Assembly: GCA_016282145.1 (NCBI GenBank) | Contig: JAEEJZ010000027.1 | Span: 1 to 50,781, forward strand | Length of the DNA: 50,781 bases | Direction of reading: 5' to 3' | From: Bacteroidales bacterium | GTDB taxonomy: Bacteria; Bacteroidota; Bacteroidia; Bacteroidales; UBA932 | Shown here: one piece after another, positions 25,248 through 33,459 of the stretch | Layout of the letters: every line of letters starts with the position of its first letter | Numbering within the stretch: the stretch's first letter is position 1 | Made by a program: the position numbers and the translations under genes | Notes under the pieces: generated by a model | What the model was told of the DNA's origin: nothing | Seen by the model: only the letters and a program-made list of their open reading frames with translations | The model's database searches: none

Positions 25248-26660
25248 CTAAAACTCAACAAATACAAAGGAATCAGGCTGCAGGGAAAGGAAGAGCGTAC
25301 CGTCCGGCTGCAGGGCCACGGGATACTCGGTATACATACTGAAGGGGTCGGTGAGGTGGCAGCGCACCCGCTCGTCAAACTTCCCTTCACTGAGGCGCAG
25401 CGTCACGTCAAGAGAAGCCGTAATGTTGTTATCCATCACATAGCGGCTGACCAGGATGCCCAGCGCTCCGGCAGCATTACGGGCGGCTGTCACACGCACG
25501 TCGGGGATGTCGCATTCCGCCTTGACCTGTGTTCCCAGAGTCTTGAGTTTACCCCAGGCATAGATGGCCCAGTAACCCCAGATGGGCATATCGCTCACCG
25601 GGTCGAACAGGCCGTTGAACGTGCACGGACGCCAGTCGTAGTACATCATCATATCGGTAGGGCAATTCTGGCCCTCCTGCATCGAAGCGCAGACAAAGGC
25701 CGCGGCCTTGGCACTGGGAAGCGTACGCATCGAATAGGGATAGTCGTCCGTCCAGCTCTTGATATAGTTCCACTCGTTCAGGAAAGACTCGGTCTTTTCA
25801 TAGCCGTACTTGTCCAGAAGGGCACGCACCTGATAGGAATAGTCGACATAGACCGTCGGATCCGCCTCATAGATGTGCCAGGCAAAGAAGTCCAGGGGCA
25901 CTCCCCTGCGCTGCATCTCGGAAAGCAGGCGCTCATACCACACCGGTACGGTCCGTCCGCCGGGATCCGTCCCGGACATGGCGGGACCGCCGATACGCAG
26001 CCCCGGGAAGCAGCCTTTCAGGTGCTTCACCGCGACCTCGAAGAAGTCGTAGAACTGCTCGGGAGAACCGGCCCAGCAGCGCGGGTCCACCTTCCATTTG
26101 TCGTTGTCCCATTCCAGGTTGGGTTCGTTCCAGATTTCCCAGTACTGGATGTTGTAATGGAAGCCGTCCGCCCAGCCTTCGTTGTAGTGGCGGATGATAT
26201 GCTCGGCAATCACCGCCCACTTCTTGTTGTCGGTAGGCGGATAGATGTTGTACTTCTTGAGGGGCTGGTTCTCGATGCTCTGTCCCAGACGGTAGAACAC
26301 CTCCACACCGGCATCCTGGATGCTCTTGACATAGCGGTCCGTCAGCGTGAAGTCATAGGACTCCGGCTTATTGGGATTCTTGGAGAAATCCGGGAAAATC
26401 ATGGATATATCCACCACGTGCTCGCCGTAGGCACCGGAGCCGGCCGCATCGTGATTGCGGGAATAGCCCACGTTGGCCGCCCGGAAATAGCCGGTGGTCC
26501 CGGTATAGACCTGTTCCGCGTTGTTGATGCGCGGACCGTTGTTCACGGCGTTCATACGCTTGATGGGACCGAGTTCTACATCGGGCGATACTGTAATCTG
26601 CGCCCAAAGGCCGGCGCTCACGACAAGCAGCGCCAGGGAGGAAACAAGGATTCTTTTCAT
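25248..26660 (-). CDS. Secreted GH39-like glycoside hydrolase
   Basis: 470 residues from the Met at 26660 (signal MKRILVSSLALLVVSAGLWAQ). The fold is a clan-A (beta/alpha)8 barrel. The acid/base motif YWEIWNEPNLEW is near residue 181 and the nucleophile motif ESFLNEWNYIKSW near 296, with FFAWHIYEADP between. A C-terminal beta domain includes AAGALGILVSRYVMDNNITASLDVTLRL. GH39 holds beta-xylosidases and alpha-L-iduronidases, and the neighbouring uronate-directed enzymes make a uronidase or xylosidase plausible. The exact family needs a database comparison. It starts 1 bp after the VOC gene and is the last gene of unit A. Confidence 0.8.
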   Translation of the reverse strand: MKRILVSSLALLVVSAGLWAQITVSPDVELGPIKRMNAVNNGPRINNAEQVYTGTTGYFRAANVGYSRNHDAAGSGAYGEHVVDISMIFPDFSKNPNKPESYDFTLTDRYVKSIQDAGVEVFYRLGQSIENQPLKKYNIYPPTDNKKWAVIAEHIIRHYNEGWADGFHYNIQYWEIWNEPNLEWDNDKWKVDPRCWAGSPEQFYDFFEVAVKHLKGCFPGLRIGGPAMSGTDPGGRTVPVWYERLLSEMQRRGVPLDFFAWHIYEADPTVYVDYSYQVRALLDKYGYEKTESFLNEWNYIKSWTDDYPYSMRTLPSAKAAAFVCASMQEGQNCPTDMMMYYDWRPCTFNGLFDPVSDMPIWGYWAIYAWGKLKTLGTQVKAECDIPDVRVTAARNAAGALGILVSRYVMDNNITASLDVTLRLSEGKFDERVRCHLTDPFSMYTEYPVALQPDGTLFLSLQPDSFVFVEF

Positions 26661-26661
26661 C

Positions 26662-27138
26662 TTATTTAAGCAATACACTCTTTTCACGCTTTACAAACTG
26701 GATGGGAATACCGGAAGGGTCACGCATCATTGCACCGTCGAAGCCCGGAGCCTTCTCGTGCACGACAAGGGTAGCACCGGCTTTCGTAAGCCGCTCTATG
26801 TCCGCGTCCACATCCTTGGAAGTAAAGCCGAAATGCAGGGTCAGCGGATCCATGGAAGCATAATCCGGAGCGACGGGCTGCGTCTTGGCGCGATACATTT
26901 CGATAGCCACGCGGCCGCTCGCATCCACGATGAAGGTCGTATGCGTCTCATCGTCTTTCTGACGGGTCATGGTGAAACCCAGATTGTCGCACCACCACTT
27001 GGCGGTAGCAACGGGATCCGCCACGTCGATGGCAGGATGCTCCAGGACAAAGCCATTGGGATTGACAAGCTCATCACCCTTCGGGGCGCATCCGAAGAAA
27101 GCAGCAAGGGAAGCAAGAGTAAACATAATTTTTTTCAT
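26662..27138 (-). CDS. VOC (glyoxalase/bleomycin-resistance fold) lipoprotein
   Basis: 158 residues. Signal MKKIMFTLASLAAFFGC has a lipobox with Cys17, which is unusual for this normally cytosolic fold. The VOC domain covers about 28-153: EHPAIDVADPVATAKWWCDNLGF, VAIEMYRAKTQ, LTLHFGFTSKDVDADIERLTKAG, DPSGIPIQFVKR. The metal ligand positions read His, Glu, His, Gln, so the last is Gln rather than Glu. The reaction is unknown; in a glycan unit it could handle an unsaturated uronate or simply bind sugar. It lies between the lyase and GH39-like genes with minimal spacing. Confidence 0.8.
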   Translation of the reverse strand: MKKIMFTLASLAAFFGCAPKGDELVNPNGFVLEHPAIDVADPVATAKWWCDNLGFTMTRQKDDETHTTFIVDASGRVAIEMYRAKTQPVAPDYASMDPLTLHFGFTSKDVDADIERLTKAGATLVVHEKAPGFDGAMMRDPSGIPIQFVKREKSVLLK

Positions 27139-27150
27139 ACTATTAAAGGT

Positions 27151-28992
27151 TTATTGATTATCAGTTGAGAAAGGGCGAAGCACGGTCACAAAGCGCTGCA
27201 CACCGGATTCCGGCGTACGGTCAAGGTCCAGGCGGATGACGGGACGCAAGCACTTTTCGTGCATGGCCTCGCTGTACCAGTCCCGGTCGATGCTGAGGCG
27301 CGAACCTTCCGGACCCATAATAGAAATACACAGTCCGGCATCACCGTCCCTGTAAATATATTCACCGGGCGCCGTCTCGGTCAGGATACCGCCGCCCAGG
27401 CCGTTCCGGAGCGTCAGGCGGCCGGTTGCGGGCCCGCTGACTTCATCCTCCACGACGATGTATGCCTCATCCACAAAACGGATGCGGCGGCGGCGCGTCA
27501 GGCCCTCATAGGCCTCGTGCTCCACGCAAAGCGACTGCTCCCTCCCCTCCGGCTGCCATTCCAGCACCCGGGGCTGCGGGTCGTCGTAATCGCGGTCGTC
27601 GAGGGTCAGGGCATTGTGCCGAGCCGTAGCCTTGAAATAGGCACGCTGGCGCTCAATTTCCTCGTCGCCGGAATAAGTATAGGCACCTGCATCCGGCATC
27701 AGTTTCTTTCCATAAGCCCAGAGTTCGAAGGTGCCGAAGTCGGGCTGGGCGTGCCACATACCGCGCTTCGTCGCCTTGACGGGCATGATTATGCTCTCCG
27801 CTGCCCTCCCGTTGCGGAAGGTATAGAAACCGGTATCGGGATGGCCTGAGGATTGGGACGAGGGCTCCACGCGGGCATCACAGTACCCGTTTACATCTTC
27901 CAGCAGCTCCGATGTCGCCAGGTCATCGTAGCGGCGGGCATCGCTGAAACAGGGATGCGTACCGTCCGGATAGCAGTAATCCAGATAGTAGTTCGTCATC
28001 CGCACCAGCCGGTCCAGGCACTCCGACGGAAAAAGCTCCGGCCGGTGATTGCTCAAAGCCAGCTGGATGGCCTCGTCGTAGGACTCCACAAAACCGATGT
28101 GATAGCCCGGATCCAATTCGAAATGGCAGCCGTCCGGATAAGACTGACGCAGGATCTCGAGGTTCAGGTTCTCCACACCTGCCTTCACCCAGGTCTCCGC
28201 GTCCTTGAATTCCGGGAAACAGATACCTGCGCGCAGGATGCCCTGCGACTGATGGATAAGGTGGTTCCCGGCGGGACTGAAGGACTGCATCAAAACTGTA
28301 GCGTTCTGATGGTAGGCGCACAGGAATTCCAGCAGGAACGCCGGCGTAAAACTTTCTGCATCCTCCAACAGGGAAAAATGCGTACACCAGCGCAAAAGGC
28401 GGATGCCCACCTCCAAGGGACGCCAGGCAAAGCACTCATTGGGCGCATCGATAGGGATTGCGCCGCTGCTCACCGTTCCGTACTGGTCGATGTCAAAGGG
28501 CAGGTAGGGATTCTTCCGGACCCAGTCACGGAATTCATAGACATACTCGCGGGCATATTTCTCCTCCCCCGTCGTACAGTACATCCGTCCCAGCGAAGCC
28601 CACCAGCCCTGCCGGTGCAGCTGCACGCGCATCTCTATGTCCTTGACCGGCCAGTAGGTCCAGTCGATCTTCCGGCCGTAATTCCATACGGGATCCTTCA
28701 GGACGTGGAAGGTATGCTGCAGGGCATCCTCCGCCCGGAGACTGTCCCGGGCCGATGCCTCACGAACCTCCTGGCCGGGTATGACAATCCCCTGCCGGGA
28801 GCGGTAATAATCGAGCAACGCTGCCGACGCGTTCTTCCACTGCTTCCTTTCACAGAGGGACTTGACCTGCTCCAAACCGGGCCGTTCCAGGTCCAGGAGG
28901 GAAAACACTTCCTTCCCGTCACAGGCAAACGCAGTGACGGGAAGGAAAGCAAAAAGCCCCAAGATGCAGAGAAGCCGCCGGGAAGCGTTCAT
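27151..28992 (-). CDS. Heparinase II/III-family polysaccharide lyase (PL12-like)
   Basis: 613 residues with an export signal ending VTAFAC; Cys24 may be lipidated. The alpha/alpha toroid part runs to about 380: QHTFHVLKDPVWNYGRKIDWTYWP near 93, LGRMYCTTGEEKYAREYVYEFRDWVRKNP near 135, SPAGNHLIHQSQGILRAGICFPEF near 240 with the conserved Asn-His, and FELDPGYHIGFVESYDEAI near 295. The heparinase II/III beta-sandwich follows: MWHAQPDFGTFELWAYGKKLMPDAGAYTY near 415 and ARHNALTLDD near 460. The family cleaves uronate-containing polysaccharides by beta-elimination. The layout is closest to HepC-type PL12, but PL15 or PL17 relatives cannot be excluded. Confidence 0.82.
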   Translation of the reverse strand: MNASRRLLCILGLFAFLPVTAFACDGKEVFSLLDLERPGLEQVKSLCERKQWKNASAALLDYYRSRQGIVIPGQEVREASARDSLRAEDALQHTFHVLKDPVWNYGRKIDWTYWPVKDIEMRVQLHRQGWWASLGRMYCTTGEEKYAREYVYEFRDWVRKNPYLPFDIDQYGTVSSGAIPIDAPNECFAWRPLEVGIRLLRWCTHFSLLEDAESFTPAFLLEFLCAYHQNATVLMQSFSPAGNHLIHQSQGILRAGICFPEFKDAETWVKAGVENLNLEILRQSYPDGCHFELDPGYHIGFVESYDEAIQLALSNHRPELFPSECLDRLVRMTNYYLDYCYPDGTHPCFSDARRYDDLATSELLEDVNGYCDARVEPSSQSSGHPDTGFYTFRNGRAAESIIMPVKATKRGMWHAQPDFGTFELWAYGKKLMPDAGAYTYSGDEEIERQRAYFKATARHNALTLDDRDYDDPQPRVLEWQPEGREQSLCVEHEAYEGLTRRRRIRFVDEAYIVVEDEVSGPATGRLTLRNGLGGGILTETAPGEYIYRDGDAGLCISIMGPEGSRLSIDRDWYSEAMHEKCLRPVIRLDLDRTPESGVQRFVTVLRPFSTDNQ

Positions 28993-28998
28993 CCCAGA

Positions 28999-30873
28999 CT
29001 AGTTGAATGCCACCTTGACGACGACGGGTAAATGGTCGGAAGCAGTGCGGACTTCATCGTCCTCGGCCGTATAGGTCCGGCGGACTGTCCTGTACTCGAC
29101 CGGCGTAATGGTCTGGGAATTGCCGCTTTTCGTCAGGACATAGTCAAGTCGGCGCCAGGGACGGTCCTTGGTGAAAGATGTCCAGGGATAAGTATAGCTG
29201 TGGCTGCTCCCGCTGAGGGTTCCGCAGTACTTTTGATAGAAGGAGGTCATATTGCCATCGGCCTTGATCTTGGCATAGGCATCCGTCCAATAGGAAGTCA
29301 GCGTCGTATAATTGGCCACGGTCCCGTGCGGCTCGTCATCCTCCTGCGGGCCGTAGTTCAAGTCTCCTACAACGATGACGGGCAGGGCGCCGTTCACTTT
29401 TGCCCTAGCGAAGGTTTCAAGGCTCTGGGTGTTGTAGGTATTCTTTTGCTGATTCGAAGCAGATTCTCCGATATAGGTAGCAAAGTGCGTTACGAAGAAA
29501 TAGAACTGCTTGCCGGAAACCTTGTGGGTGAACTTGGCCCAGACGCAGGTATGGCGTCCGGCGCTGTTCTCGTAGGCGTTTTTCTTGGTGGACCAATAAT
29601 CATTCTCCGTCTGGCTGATCCAGACATAATTTTCTTCTTCCAGCGTCAGGGTATTCTTGTTGTAGGCAAAGCCGTTGGCATAGTTCATCGTGGCGGAATA
29701 GGAGTAATTGAGGACGGTGCCGCTTCTATCCACCTTGTTGGGATACTCCAGATACCAACCAAAATTCGAGGTAGTCATCCCTCCTGCTCCCGCCATCGCC
29801 TTAACGTCGTATTTTCCACCCGCAAGGTAGTCTGAACTAAGTTCGTTGAAGCCGATGATATCCGCGCCCAGTCCGGCGATGGTATAGCCCATACACTCCT
29901 TTACATCGGCGCGATCCATAGAAATGTAACTCGAATAAGCTCCAGAACGGTTTTCCTGCTGCTTGAGGTTATACACGGCCACGGTGACGCTCGGCGGCGT
30001 AACCGTGGGCGTGCCACCGTTCTCAGCGGTAAGACCGTTGATCTGCAGCAGATTCTCCGTACGGCCAGCCGCATAGGTTTTGCTTTCGAATTCAATGAGA
30101 TCAGTTCCACTAAGTGTCTTACCGTCGCCCCAGAACTTAAGGCGCATATAGGCGCCGTCGCTCTGATAGACCAGTGCTTCGATGCCGGAGGCGTAGTCCT
30201 GTGCAGGAATCGCCACGTAGAAGTAGGTATCGGAGCCGCTAAGGGTTACGGGACAGTTATAGGTCAGCGTACCCTCGGTGCCGCCATTGAAGGAACCGGT
30301 AAAGCCGCCCGGGCCGACGGTAAGGTCAAAATCGCCGTACAGGCACTCGTCGCCCAGGCTGTTGAGCTCGATCCTGGTCAGGGTTGCGCTTCCCTTGAGG
30401 GCAAAACGCAGTATGCCGCAGAAGTTCTTCAGGTTAACGCTGTAACTGCCTCCGTTTTTGGTGGCATTGCCCCAGGCTGCTGCCGCAGCGTCGTCAAAAT
30501 TGTTCGCGACGTAGGCCTGCGTGGCAGGAAGGCTGATGGTCCTATCTTCGGTAGTCCCCGGATAGAGCACTTTATAAGGAGCGGAGAGAGAACCGGAAAC
30601 CGTAAACTCCGCCACCTTCTTGTCATTGTAGGTGGAGGTTAATGCAGAACTCTTGGTGCCGTTCACGGAAATCACGTCTCCAGTTTTCCAATGAACCTCA
30701 TAAGTTCCCCCCTGATCAGGGCCACTGAGCATAGTTCTGGACTCGGCGTCATCCATTCCCGCCTCAAGGATGAAAATATCACCCGCTTCTTCTTTTACTT
30801 CCGGTTTGCAACCGATTGAGCACAGAGCCGCTGTCGCAGCAAAAAGTGCACTAAGGATAACTGATTTTCTCAT
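28999..30873 (-). CDS. Fimbrillin-like domain fused to an EEP phosphohydrolase (lipoprotein)
   Basis: 624 residues from the ATG at 30873; a TTG four codons upstream is less likely. Lipoprotein signal ending CSIGC (Cys22). Residues about 30-275 are a fimbrillin/Mfa-like domain (ESRTMLSGPDQGG, GDVISVNGTKSSAL, PYKVLYPGT). Residues about 295-624 are an EEP domain with every catalytic block: VAVYNLKQQ (Asn), DIIGFNELSSDY (Glu), FFVTHFATY (His), VVGDLNYGPQ (Asp, Asn), RRLDYVL, TASDHLPVVVKV (Asp, His). A long stretch after the Glu block matches the paralogue at 33460. The fimbrillin part probably acts as a surface stalk. Start and stop are within a few bases of the neighbours. Confidence 0.87.
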   Translation of the reverse strand: MRKSVILSALFAATAALCSIGCKPEVKEEAGDIFILEAGMDDAESRTMLSGPDQGGTYEVHWKTGDVISVNGTKSSALTSTYNDKKVAEFTVSGSLSAPYKVLYPGTTEDRTISLPATQAYVANNFDDAAAAAWGNATKNGGSYSVNLKNFCGILRFALKGSATLTRIELNSLGDECLYGDFDLTVGPGGFTGSFNGGTEGTLTYNCPVTLSGSDTYFYVAIPAQDYASGIEALVYQSDGAYMRLKFWGDGKTLSGTDLIEFESKTYAAGRTENLLQINGLTAENGGTPTVTPPSVTVAVYNLKQQENRSGAYSSYISMDRADVKECMGYTIAGLGADIIGFNELSSDYLAGGKYDVKAMAGAGGMTTSNFGWYLEYPNKVDRSGTVLNYSYSATMNYANGFAYNKNTLTLEEENYVWISQTENDYWSTKKNAYENSAGRHTCVWAKFTHKVSGKQFYFFVTHFATYIGESASNQQKNTYNTQSLETFARAKVNGALPVIVVGDLNYGPQEDDEPHGTVANYTTLTSYWTDAYAKIKADGNMTSFYQKYCGTLSGSSHSYTYPWTSFTKDRPWRRLDYVLTKSGNSQTITPVEYRTVRRTYTAEDDEVRTASDHLPVVVKVAFN

Positions 30874-30874
30874 T

Positions 30875-32239
30875 TTATTGAACAATATTATTACAATCTT
30901 CGGTTATAATGAGGGGCCGCGCATCCGGACTGCGGAAGTGGAAGCGGACATTGGACAGATAGACATTGTCCGCGTGCCTGACATAGAGCCCGCCTGCCGG
31001 CAGGATCTGGCCCAGTTTCCGGTTCTCCGGATAAGTATTTTCAGCCTCGGGCACAACGAGCTCCGCCATTTCCGCGGTGCCGCCGCCCGGTGCCGTAATG
31101 TCAATATCGGAAAGATAGATGTTCTCCGGGCGAAGGCCGGGTACGCCGGTGATGGAGCTGGACATCATACTCTCGCTCTCGGCGGTCACCCCGCTGATGG
31201 TGATGCCCCGCATCCGGCTCCCGGAGCAGTCGCTGCCGCGGCGGCCCATCCGGATGAAAATCGGCGTCTGCACGTCCCGCATCGAGATATTGCTGATGTT
31301 GACATCCTCGCAGATGCCGCCGTCCACACACTCCAGGGCAATACCGGAAATGACAGTGACGGGGGCGGTAACGCCCTTGATCTTGGTGGACCAGTGGCGG
31401 AAATTATCTTCACTGGCGTGACGGACGGTGATGTTGCTGATGGTCACGTGGCGGTAACCGCAACTCGAACCGGTCCCCAGCTTGATGGCGTTGCAGTTCG
31501 ACGCGGCCACGCAGTTGCTCACGCTGATATGCTCGCAGAGCCTGTCGCCGGCGCCTTTGAGGCAGATGGCATCGTCCTCGCAGTCGAAGATGCAGTTGGT
31601 GACCACCACGTCCTTGGACTCGATATCGATGCCGTCGTTGTTGTAATTGCAATGTGAATAGACCTTGAGGCCGCTGATGCGCACGCCCTCGCAATCCGTA
31701 TAGTACTGCACCCAATGGGCCGAATTCTCGAGCCGCACGTCCTTCACCACGACATTCTTGCAGTCGCGGAACAGGATGATCATCGGCCGTCCGCCCGGGT
31801 CCGCCTTGCCGACATTGAAGGCCGGATGGCCGCCCTGGCCGTCGATGGTACCCATGCCGGTGATGGCGATGTTCTTCTGGGAATTGGCATAAATCAGCCC
31901 GCAATGAGGGGCTGTACGGCCGCTCTCATAGACATAATGGGCCTTTTCGTATGCAGCGATATCGGGGAAGCCCAGCAGGCGCGCCCCCATCTGCAGATGG
32001 AGTTCCACACCGGACTTCAGTTCGATGGGGCCCGTCAGGAAATCCCCGGCGGGGATGCAGACCGTGCCGCCGCCGGCAAGACTGACCGCATCGACCGCCT
32101 TCTGGATGAAGGCGGCATTGTCCTGCGCCTTGCCCGCCTTGGCTCCCAGCGTCGTGATATCCACGTAACGCTTTCCCGCCAGGGCCGGAAGCCCGAACAG
32201 CATACCTCCCAACAAAAGGGCGCAAAAGACTCTATTCAT
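30875..32239 (-). CDS. GH28-family (polygalacturonase-like) hydrolase, first copy
   Basis: 454 residues from the ATG at 32239, signal MNRVFCALLLGGMLFGLPALAG. A right-handed parallel beta-helix typical of GH28: NNDGIDIESKDVVV near 205 matches the NTDG block, CEDDAICLKG near 225 the DD block, and KIKGV near 285 the RIK block. The GHG block is replaced by GTGSSCGY. Members hydrolyse galacturonan or rhamnogalacturonan linkages, and the loss of GHG suggests an exo-acting or otherwise shifted specificity. The gene overlaps the second GH28 gene by 8 bp and ends 1 bp before the fimbrillin-EEP start. Confidence 0.86.
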   Translation of the reverse strand: MNRVFCALLLGGMLFGLPALAGKRYVDITTLGAKAGKAQDNAAFIQKAVDAVSLAGGGTVCIPAGDFLTGPIELKSGVELHLQMGARLLGFPDIAAYEKAHYVYESGRTAPHCGLIYANSQKNIAITGMGTIDGQGGHPAFNVGKADPGGRPMIILFRDCKNVVVKDVRLENSAHWVQYYTDCEGVRISGLKVYSHCNYNNDGIDIESKDVVVTNCIFDCEDDAICLKGAGDRLCEHISVSNCVAASNCNAIKLGTGSSCGYRHVTISNITVRHASEDNFRHWSTKIKGVTAPVTVISGIALECVDGGICEDVNISNISMRDVQTPIFIRMGRRGSDCSGSRMRGITISGVTAESESMMSSSITGVPGLRPENIYLSDIDITAPGGGTAEMAELVVPEAENTYPENRKLGQILPAGGLYVRHADNVYLSNVRFHFRSPDARPLIITEDCNNIVQ

Positions 32240-33452
32240 ATAGCACAAATCGGTTATTATCTTCCAAAACGATATCGTTCAGTTCATATTGGTCGGGCGC
32301 CTCCACGATGCGGCGCACTTTCTTGCATTCCAGACGGCAGTCGCTGATGCTCACCTGCGACGCTCGGGACATCGGGATGTCCTCCCGGCCTTTCAGATCG
32401 AAGAACTGCATCCAGGGCTTCACGTAAATGACCGAGCCCACCTTGCCCTGCACCCGTTCCAGACGGATATTGCGGTAGGTCTGCGGCGTATCCGGCCGCA
32501 TCTTGAGCCAGAGCAGTCGCGTGGTACCGTCGGCGCGGCAATCGCGCAGCAGCACATTCTCCGCCTTCACGCATTCGCTGCCGAAGACCAGCGCACCGGG
32601 CCCGTGCCCGAAGTCGCAATTTTCCACGAGGATGCGGGCGTTCGGCGCATTGTCCGGCTCCGTATCGGCCCAGGGGCCCTTTCCGCCCTTGACGGCAATC
32701 AGGTCGTCGCCGGTGGCGATGCGGCAGCGTGAAATGTGCACGTCCTCGCAGCCGTCCAGGTCGATACCGTCAGACGAAGGCGCCTTCACCGGCTTTACCG
32801 GGGCTTCGATGTCCACGCTGCAGATCTGCACGCGGCGGCATTTGTAGAGATGGATGTTCCAGAAGCCCGCATCGCTCAGTTTCACGCCGCTGATGCAGAT
32901 ATCGGCACTGTTGCTGATGCTGATCATGCGCGGACGGCGTACTTCCAGGTTCGTGCAGGCGGGATTGGCCTTGCGGGTGGCCCAGAAAAGTTCCCAGAAC
33001 GGGAGGCCGCCGCCGTCGAGCGTTCCGCGGCCGGAGAGCGTAAAACCGTCGCACGCGTCCGCATTGAGGATGGCCGCCGCATAGGGCTGCAGAACCCCTT
33101 CGATGTGCACGGGGACATCGGGATAATCGGCAATATCGGTACTGCCCTTGAGCGTAGCGCCCTTTTTGAGCAGCAGATGCGTATGCGGCTTGAAGAAGAG
33201 CGCGCCGGTGTACCAGGTGCCCTTGGGGACGACGACGGTGCCGCCACCCGCCTCCGCAGCCGCGTCTATGGCCGCCTGCAGGGCCAGGGTCTGCACTTCG
33301 GTGGAATTGCGGACCGCGCCGTAAGCGGTGATCCTGAATGCGCGTGCCTCCTTGCCCTTGACCGGACGGGACGCGGCAGAGAACCAGGTGTCTGCCGGGC
33401 TGCCGTCGGGCCAGGTAAAAGCGACCAAAAGGAGAAGAAGGAGGGAACGCAT
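32232..33452 (-). CDS. GH28-family (polygalacturonase-like) hydrolase, second copy
   Basis: 406 residues from the ATG at 33452, with signal MRSLLLLLLVAFTWPDGSPA. GH28 blocks: SSDGIDLDGCEDVHIS near 225 (NTDG-like), IATGDDLIAVKGG near 248 (DD), and DFGHGPGALVFGSE near 280 (GHG present). The RIK block is changed (LWLKMRPD). It is only distantly similar to the gene downstream, so the pair is probably two different activities on one pectin-like substrate rather than a recent duplication. It lies 7 bp after the fimbrillin-EEP gene. Confidence 0.88.
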   Translation of the reverse strand: MRSLLLLLLVAFTWPDGSPADTWFSAASRPVKGKEARAFRITAYGAVRNSTEVQTLALQAAIDAAAEAGGGTVVVPKGTWYTGALFFKPHTHLLLKKGATLKGSTDIADYPDVPVHIEGVLQPYAAAILNADACDGFTLSGRGTLDGGGLPFWELFWATRKANPACTNLEVRRPRMISISNSADICISGVKLSDAGFWNIHLYKCRRVQICSVDIEAPVKPVKAPSSDGIDLDGCEDVHISRCRIATGDDLIAVKGGKGPWADTEPDNAPNARILVENCDFGHGPGALVFGSECVKAENVLLRDCRADGTTRLLWLKMRPDTPQTYRNIRLERVQGKVGSVIYVKPWMQFFDLKGREDIPMSRASQVSISDCRLECKKVRRIVEAPDQYELNDIVLEDNNRFVLYE

Positions 33453-33459
33453 AGGCTTA

